NCBI GenBank assembly: GCA_030063045.1
Contig: JAQSEB010000055.1
Coordinates: 1-64,000, forward strand
Origin: Pratylenchus scribneri
Taxonomy: Eukaryota > Nematoda > Chromadorea > Rhabditida > Pratylenchidae
Length of the DNA: 64,000 bases
Direction of reading: 5' to 3'
The translations under genes were made by a program, and so were the position numbers. Shown here piece by piece: positions 56,637 through 64,000 of the stretch. Within the stretch, counting starts at the first letter, position 1. Every line of letters starts with the position of its first letter. Below the pieces are notes generated by a model, which had not been told where the DNA came from, searched no databases, and was given only the letters and a program-made list of their open reading frames with translations.

Positions 56637-57042
56637 TGTAGGGGGTCAATTCCTCAATAGGCAATTGGCAGTGCAAATGTGAGCGATTCCTCAACAGTGC
56701 AAATGTGGCCGATTTCGACTTATAATAAATCAGAAACCGGTTTTAGGCTTTACAAAACTTATACCATTTTGTAGATTTCATCGAGACGCATCAAATGGTA
56801 TATAATTTGTCATGGTTAAGTCAAAATTTGAGGGTATTAAACCGTTCGAACCATTTTTCAGTCTTTGGTTTAAAACTCTTTAATTTTAAGCCGAACCATA
56901 ACAATTTATATACCATTCGATGCGTCTCGATGAGATCCACAAAAAGGTATAAGGTTTGTTGGTTCTAATACCAGTTTCTGATTTATTATAAGTCTAAAAC
57001 ACTCACATTTGCACTGTTGAGGAGAGGAATCGACATAGCACC
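56637..57042. mobile_element. MULE-like hairpin MITE with 9-bp TSD
   Basis: Flanked by exact GCTAGACTC at 56628-56636 and 57043-57051. Begins TGTAGGGGGTCAATTCC, ends GACATAGCACC; arms carry GTGCAAATGTG words found in no other copy here. Confidence 0.88.
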
Positions 57043-57325
57043 GCTAGACTCATTTGGATGGATGGTCTCGGCTCTCGGTTAGAAAAATGTGGAAAATTTT
57101 ATGGAAAAATATATTTTAAGATTAAAATTTTATTTACTATAAAATAATACAGTAACTACATTTTGATTGATGGCCTCGGCATCTGTTGATCCGGTGAGTC
57201 TTGATTGATAAAATGGGAAGAAAGAGGATTTCGTAGTTGGAAAAAAAATAAAAATTAAAAGAAAAAAATAAAAATTAACAAAAAAAAATCATTTGGCATT
57301 TAGCCGCGGATGGTTCAAAGAGAAA

Positions 57326-57515
57326 TTAGAGTAGGGACAAAATCGGTTCCGGTTACAAAAAATCGATGCATTTTGGAACCGAAATTGGGAAATTTTACTT
57401 TTTAGAACTGATGAAAATAGAAGTAACCGGAACCGAGAACCGACATTTTTTCAGGAACCGAAAACCGAATTTTAGAACCGAGACCGTCTAAGAACCGAGT
57501 CTGTCCAACCCTAAT
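57326..57515. repeat. Degenerate MITE, CGGTTC-rich
   Basis: Imperfect inverted ends (TAGAGTAGGGACA / TGTCCAACCCTA) around AACCGA / TCGGTTC words. No target duplication seen. Confidence 0.5.
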
Positions 57516-58097
57516 TCCAATCCCCCACTGAAAAGGGAGACAATAATTAGTAGAATCTTTTTCGGAAAGTGTATTTTTTCGTAGATGTTGAGCTTTGAGA
57601 TAAAATTTAATTAAAAATTGCCCGATAGGGGAAATTTTAGCCAAAATTACCATTTAAAAGACAATATAAGGGCAATAAGGACAATTCGGGATTTGTTAGG
57701 ACATTTAAGGACGTAAGGACATTTTTTCTTTTCCAAGGACGGGGGTCATTTTGTAAGAACTTTTCTTATAAAATAAGGACGAATGGGAACCCTGCCATAT
57801 TTCCTCTAGTTGATCACTCGATGGCCTCAATTTTTCAATCCGTAAAAATTTGAAAAATAGAATGCTAACTTACTAATTAACAAAGATTTTTAATACATTT
57901 AAAGTGGAATTTGTAAATCTCATGGGAGCTAAGAAAATGCGTTAAAAATGTAACAAAATTTCATCTTCCTGGAAGATATGGGATCTCGGAGGGCTCAATT
58001 CGGAATGGGTGATGATTGCATTGGAGGAAATATGTTAAATACCATATCTGCTATATCTTTTTAATTTATTTAATTGTTTTTCTGAATACATTCCCAG

Positions 58098-61000
58098 ATT
58101 TACCAACGATACCATGGCGCCGGTTTCTCGCCCTCACTCGTGCTGATTTTCACACCAACATTAGTGCTCGCCTCGATCGGTATGACTATGAACATCAGTC
58201 TGATATATGTGACACTCAAATGTCGGTTAGAATTTTTTATAAACATTAATAAACTACTATAGTCTTTTTGAAAATTCAATTCCAAGCGAACTTTATGACA
58301 GAGGTCGCAGATGTACTTTTTTAAAAGATTTGTATTTTTTTTGACTTTGCTCTACTTTTTTTACTATTTTTTCACAAAATCGTGAAAACATAGTAAAAAT
58401 TTTCGCTGCGCGGCCATTTTTGGCTCTAATTTTTCGCTGCGCGGCCATTTTTGGCTCTAATTTTTCGCCTGCGGCGCGAAAAATTGTAACAATTTCTTCT
58501 CAAAAAACATGTTTAAAAAATTTTAATTAATCAATTTATATTACCTTAAAATGAAAATCTTTTTTTTCAAAGCTAATGTACTTTTTTCTGGAAAAAAATC
58601 TGCGACCTCTGCTTTATGACCACTCTTCTAGTAGTTCCCTCCCCCTTCACAGAAATAAACTGAACAAAATGTTCAACTTGTTGATGGTGTACGATGCGGT
58701 CTGGGCGACGCTCTACGAGAGTTCCTACGTAATCCGATTTGCGATCCCTCTGCTCGGCATCAACTACATTCCCGCACACATTTGCTTCTACTTTCAAATG
58801 CCCGCTGTCTTTTTTGCCGCCCAACTGATCACAATGTTCTTCATTGCCTGGGAACGGCTTCTGTCCCTTCTTTTCCCTGTTTGGTTGGTATAAATTTTGA
58901 ATTAAAAATTACAAAAAATAGCCAAAAAATTTTTTTGGTCTATTTATGTTTTTTTTTTGTTCTAGGTTCGCTAATCGAAAGGCCATTTCAATGAAAGTGT
59001 TCTCCATTCTGGTCATAGGACTCAGTCTGGCCCACGTCAGCTTCATCAACACGCTCATTGGCATTGGCATTTTTGCGAATGAGCAGTCGCGTCAAAAGTG
59101 GGGAGGAGGGCATTTAAAAAATGGCAAAATATTGTATTTTCAAATTAATATAAATAATAAAATTTAATAATAAATTTTTAATGCATGGTATTTTTTTTTA
59201 TCAAAAAAAAATTAATTTATCACAAACGAAAAATGACATTTGTTCCGACAATTTACTTCAGCCTTCCAAGGAACCCTGCTGCTGGAGCTTAAGTTTATTA
59301 GGCTTTAAAAAATGTTTCCAAGGTAGGGTTTATACTTTAAAGCATTCGGCTACATAGATAGGGTTAGGCCTAATGAAGCAAATAAGAAGATAGCCGAAAC
59401 CGGTCTCCCGTACAAACGGTTTAAAAATTCAAATCAGTCCAGAACGTGAAATAAACACCCCACAAATTCATGATCTCCAACAATAAAAATTCCTTATTTT
59501 ATCAATTCCGAACGCGTTAAACCGGTTTGGCCAAACCGATCAGCGCAATTTCCTTTTGACTCTCGCGCACCCTTTAATGAAAAACCATTTTATGTGGTCA
59601 AATAAGCATAAGTAAGGAGCAGAGAAGAAGTTAAGTGTTTCCGCGTTAAAATACCTGTTAATTTGCTGAAATAGTGATTTTATACTAAAAATTTTTCACT
59701 AAAATTTTTAGAATTCACTAAAATTTTACACTAAATAGTGATTAATAAAATTCTAATTGTCAAGGGAGCTCTTGTGCAACATGGGCGATTATTCGGGGCC
59801 ATTGGACAAATATTGGGCCTATCTGATCAACACCACACTCGAGTATTCAAACTTTGCCATCTACTCCGTCATGTGGTTCTTCATTATTCATTTGCGGATA
59901 AAGCGACAACAAAGTTAACATTTGCATTTTACAAAATTTGCACATTTTACATTTCCTCGGCATTTTGATGGGAATTGTCACTTGTGTGATTTGTGCGGAA
60001 AAACAATTAAAAAATTATTTTTTGAATATTGATTCTAGGTAAATCGTCCGGGGACATCTCCACAATATGCAAAGGGCGGTACAAATATGGGCACCTCCAC
60101 AATGGTACAAATATAGACGTTTTCGGTTATAATAAATCAGAAACCGGTTATAGACCCTACAAACCTTATACGTTATACCATTTTATAGATCTCACCGATA
60201 CGCATCGAATGGCATATAATTTTTTATTGTTTGGTCAAAATTAAATGATATTAAACCATTTTTCTAGTTTTGGTTTAAACTCTTTTTGGCCAAACCATAA
60301 CAAATTAAATGCCATCGATGCGTCTCGATGAGATCTACAAAATGGTATAAGGTTTGTAGGGCCTAAAACTGGTTTCTGATTTATTATAATTGAAAATGCC
60401 TATACTTGTACCATTGTGGAGGTGCCCATATTTGTACTATTGTGGAGATGACATAGCACCTAGGTAAATATTAAAAAGCAGAGCTTACTCTTCAAAAATT
60501 CCATTTGGTTTTTCTTTTTTGGTAAGGCACTTATTTCAATATCCAAATGCTTTTTTTGAATGCTTGTTTTCTACAATTCCAGAAAATTGCATATAACAAT
60601 GTCCAATGGTTAGAAATTAGAAACTTCAGGCACACTTTAATTTAACATAATAATTTCCTGTATTTCCTATTAATTCAATTTACACCTATATTATATTTTT
60701 AATTTACTCTAAATAACCTATCCATGGGCCTGATTTTTTTTGATCTTGTGGTTTACGCCTAAACCGCGGTTAAAATTCGCAAACCACGGTATACAAATAA
60801 ATTTTTGATTTTTATCTTTTATTTTTTAACCATGGTTTAGGCTAAACCATGGGCGAGAAAACCGCAGTTGATGCTCATGAAAACCGCGGTTTATTCTCCG
60901 TAAACCACACTTAATTCTATTTTTTGATTTTGGTCAAACCAAGGTTTATGACTCCTTTATAAAAATAAACCTTGCTTTGGAGCAGGGTTAAGCCCATAAA

Positions 61001-63087
61001 ATTCGATTAAAAATTAAAATGAAAATTAATATAATAATTTTAAATAAATATTAATTATTACTTTTTTTATGAAAGGAAAAGATATAAAAACATTTTCCAA
61101 TGAATTTTAAACGAAAATAAAATTTTTCTGGGTAAAAATAAATTTCAGAATTTTTGATTAAAAATTGTTTTCGCAATTTTAAAATTGTATTTGATCGTTT
61201 ATAATATGAAATTAATTAAATTATTTAAATTTAGAATTATTATTCCATTTGGTAATTAAAATAATGGGAAAATAGGAGACAAACCGCGGTTTTCTCAACC
61301 ACGGCTTGAGACTTAACCATGGTTTATTAAACCACAAGACCAAAATCAGGCCCCATATCCATTATCAGTGATATGTTTTCACGTGACCTTTATGATGGTG
61401 TTTTGACAATAAATAAATATAATTAAATTGCCGGGCATTTTTCCCTATGCAGTATCCAGCCAGAACAATATACACTTGTTGAAAGCCATCTCCGTGATTA
61501 TGGTGATCATTTTGTTCGGCTGGGTGGTCCAGAGCCAGCTCAGCCCTCGTTGGACGCCGTACCTCAATTTGTCGCCGGAGGCCACTTTCTACTATTTGGT
61601 CTTTCTCTACATCGACACAATCATCATCGCTAGCTCTACAAATGCCGTCGTTTTGTACATTTTTAGGTGCAATAATTAATAAATAATATAAGAGTGACTG
61701 ATTTTGTAATTTGAATGAAATAAATAATTTTAATAATTATTATTATTTACCGTAAAGCTTCTATTAGAAGCCCCCGCTCTATTAGAAGCGCCCTCTAGAG
61801 GGTCTCTGAAAATTATAAGCCCCCGCTCTATTGAAGCCCCCCTTCTATTTGAAGCCCCCTCCCAAAAATTTTTTTTTCTAATTTTATTTTTTGAATTGAC
61901 AAACATGTTTTGAATGATAAAAATATGTTTTTAGTAGAAAAAAAATGTTGTAAATTCACAAAAAAATGTTCGAAAAAATGTTTTTAGTAGAAAAAACATG
62001 TTGTAAATTCACAAAAAATGTTCGAAAAAAATGATTTTACTAGAAAAAACATGTTGTAAATTCACAAAAAATGTTCGAAAAAAATGATTTTACTAGAAAA
62101 AACATGTTGTAAATTCACAAAAAATGTTCGAAAAAAATGATTTTACTAGAAAAAACATGTTGTAAATTCACAAAAAATGTTCGAAAAAAATGATTTTACT
62201 AGAAAAAACATGTTGTAAATTCACAAAAAATGTTCGAAAAAAATGATTTTACTAGAAAAAACATGTTGTAAATTCACAAAAAATGTTCGAAAAAATGTTT
62301 TTATTAGAAAAAACATGTTGGAATCACCGAAAAACATGTTTGGAATCACCAAAAACATCTTATTAAAAGAAAAATTTAAAAAATGTTGTAAAAATATGTT
62401 TTGGACTGTAAAAACTTGTTCTGATTTGTTGCAAATTTTATTGAATAAATTTAATTTTTCAACAAATTTTCCTCTCTGAAATTTATAAGCCCCTGCTCTA
62501 TTTGAAGCCCCCGCTCTAATAGAAGCCCCCCTTGGAGGGTCTCTGAAATTTATAAGCCCCGGGGCTTCTAATAGAAGTTTTACGGTAGATATGATTTTTT
62601 TTAATATAATAAAATTTTTTTTATAAATATGAATTAAGTCTCCTAACGTACTATTAAAAAATTAAAAGCTTCCAAATATTTTATATTTTTAACAATTTTA
62701 AATATTATTTCGAATTACAAAAGCAACTTATTAATTAATAATTAAATTCAACTTTCAAATTTTCCCTTTTTTTTATATTAAATAGAATAGTGAGAAAAAT
62801 TCGCTCATTTTCGTATTTTTAATTGGCATGCATTTTTGCTAGTAATTATTTTATTAATTATTTTGCTCATTTTTAATTTACTTTTTAATTATTAATTTTT
62901 TATTAATAAATATGATATCAAATCATTGTAATTTCATTCCCATTTCAGTAGTAAATATCGGGAATGCTACGAAAAACTGTTCCCGTGGTTGAAGTTCGGC
63001 AGCAGATCATCACACGCCCAAATGAACGTTGTCCAAGTGCGTCAGTCAATAAATGCGATCAGCAGCAATAATAGAACAATTCATTAA
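58098..63087 (+). CDS. Nematode serpentine chemoreceptor (7TM GPCR, Srsx-like), first exon not found
   Basis: Six exons in phase: 58098-58225, 58632-58883, 58966-59097, 59765-59913, 61453-61666, 62949-63087; 337 codons. They encode TM1 (SPSLVLIFTPTLVLASIG), a basic first loop, TM2-TM3 ending ERLLSLLFPVW (DRY-like position), TM4 (VFSILVIGLSLAHVSF), a Cys-containing second extracellular loop (LLCNMGD), TM5, TM6 (VIMVIILFGW), TM7 ending NAVVLYIFR, and a tail with YRECYEKLFPW. This layout fits nematode chemoreceptors acting in sensory neurons. The Met exon must lie upstream of 58098; an ORF at 57979-58030 does not join in phase. Three introns are expanded by transposons. Confidence 0.8.
60045..60460. 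mobile_element. MULE-like hairpin MITE with 9-bp TSD
   Basis: Flanked by exact TAGGTAAAT at 60036-60044 and 60461-60469. Begins CGTCCGGGGACATCTCC, ends GGAGATGACATAGCACC; arms carry GGTACAAATATGGGC words. In a chemoreceptor intron. Confidence 0.9.
60726..61354. mobile_element. TIR element with CCGCGGTTT-rich ends
   Basis: Ends GGGCCTGATTTT...CTTGTGGTTTA and TAAACCACAAGACCAAAATCAGGCCC; flanks CTATCCAT / ATATCCAT match at 7 of 8 positions. AACCGCGG / AACCATGG palindromes in both arms, AT-rich middle without ORF. In a chemoreceptor intron. Confidence 0.75.
61748..62587. mobile_element. TIR element with internal 53-bp tandem array
   Basis: Ends TACCGTAAAGCTTCTATTAG / CTAATAGAAGTTTTACGGTA (one mismatch in ~27). 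Subterminal GAAGCCCCCGCTCTATT repeats. The middle (61900-62330) is a tandem array of a ~53-bp unit with ACATGTTGTAAATTCAC. Possibly TA-flanked. In a chemoreceptor intron. Confidence 0.8.
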
Positions 63088-63309
63088 AAGAGGAACAACG
63101 AAGAAGAGCAGCAAAGCAGCGCGAACTTTATAAAGACAATAACGAATTTGGATGAAATAATTTTTCAATTTGATTAATATTAATACTCATGTTGTTTAGA
63201 AGAAAGCTTGATAAAAAATGAGATTGTTTTTAAAAATTTTTAATACATTATTTTTCTATAACATCTCTGGGATACGAAAAAAATTAATCAAATTGGAAAT
63301 TTTTTTGTA

Positions 63310-63660
63310 GACGAAACAGTTTTTTGACATATAATAAATCAGAAAGAGTTTTTAAACCCAAAAGACCTAATAAGATCTTATACAATTTTGTTGATCTTAT
63401 ACAATTTTGTTGATCTAATCGAGGCACATCGAAGGTGTATAATTTTAATTTGTTATGATTTTGTCAAAATTAAAGGGTAATAAACCGTTTAAACCTTTTT
63501 TCCATGTTTTGATTTTAATAAATTTAATTAGGGGTCAAATCTAAGTTCCCATATATTAATCGATGCGTCTCGAATCTCGATGAATCCTACAAATTGGTAT
63601 AATTTTTATAGGGGTCTAAATCCGGTTTCTGATTTATTAGAATTAGAACTCAAATACCTG
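63310..63660. repeat. Hairpin element, CGAGACGCATCG family, diverged
   Basis: Arms with ATAATAAATCAGAAA / TTTCTGATTTATTAGA and GATCTAATCGAGGCACATCGA / TCGATGCGTCTCG. Downstream of the chemoreceptor gene. Confidence 0.65.
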
Positions 63661-64000
63661 CATAAAAAAGACTTTTTGTCTGCAAAAAATAGTGTAACCG
63701 ATCAAAATATTAATTAGATAAAGCTTTATGATCAAAAATAGAATTTTGTTATTCTTTCGGTGTCAAGTGTCAACACTTTTCGTATACTCTCAATACGTAT
63801 ATCCCCAATTCGTATACACTCCGAATTCGTATACTGGGCCAGTTAGTATACCTTTCCAAACGTTTAATCATTATAATAAATCTACTTGAATCTTAAGCTA
63901 AAATAAAAATATATTTAAACTTTTATTTATTAAGGATTATTGAAGGCTAAATTTTAATAATAAAGAATATTTTTGTTGTTGTGAAAGGATTTTAAGGAAA
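63661..64000. other. Right-edge sequence
   Basis: AT-rich with a short TTCGTATAC repeat (63777-63850). No gene seen. Confidence 0.4.

Noticed and set aside
57979..58030. First exon of the chemoreceptor
   Set aside because: It has an ATG and a possible donor, but joining to 58098 gives the wrong phase.

Overview
This window looks like a nematode nuclear contig. It is AT-rich, and most introns are about 48-60 nt (GT...AG, with T-rich or AAG/TAG acceptors). The gene content fits: a MAB-3-like double DM domain, a nematode-type serpentine chemoreceptor, SPRY proteins, and a BEL/Pao element with a phlebovirus-like envelope, a combination known from nematodes. The SPRY proteins and small cysteine-rich secreted peptides would fit a plant-parasitic (tylenchid) lineage, but that is inference. 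Exon models were built by hand from splice signals; in the multi-exon genes called with high confidence, every exon junction keeps the reading frame.

Layout. 1-9201 (minus): a UDP-glycosyltransferase gene running off the left edge, its introns packed with nested transposons. 9.2-13.3 kb: repeats, a tRNA-like SINE head and two related small Cys-rich genes. 15.1-20.0 kb (plus): a gene joining two DM domains, a C2H2 finger and a CBP/p300-type TAZ1 finger. 20.7-24.2 kb (minus): a coiled-coil/transmembrane/SPRY gene. 24.565-35.477 kb: a complete BEL/Pao LTR retroelement with LTRs I read as identical and a 5-bp target duplication. 36.1-45.4 kb (plus): two paralogues of unknown function, then a compact Dicer-type RNase III gene and a decayed copy. 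46.4-53.9 kb: a FLYWCH-like zinc-finger cluster, an EF-hand exon split by nested hAT elements, and a knottin-like secreted peptide gene. 54.5-63.1 kb: a tiny membrane protein and a chemoreceptor gene with transposon-filled introns.

Strongest candidates for something undescribed. (1) The retroelement: gag-pol; a Gn/Gc-like envelope frame continuing, after one in-frame TGA, into a membrane-anchored RING-H2 domain; a three-exon accessory gene before the 3' LTR; and a primer-binding site matching an internal part of tRNA-Lys(CUU) rather than a tRNA 3' end. (2) One N-terminal two-exon module, resembling a mitochondrial presequence plus a short helix, sits on four neighbouring genes with different C-termini: SPRY, an unknown domain (twice) and Dicer RNase III. 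(3) The DM-DM-C2H2-TAZ1 chimera. (4) Many hairpin elements, some with 9-bp target duplications and arms that co-vary within a copy, others with degenerate CCCTAA-like loops.
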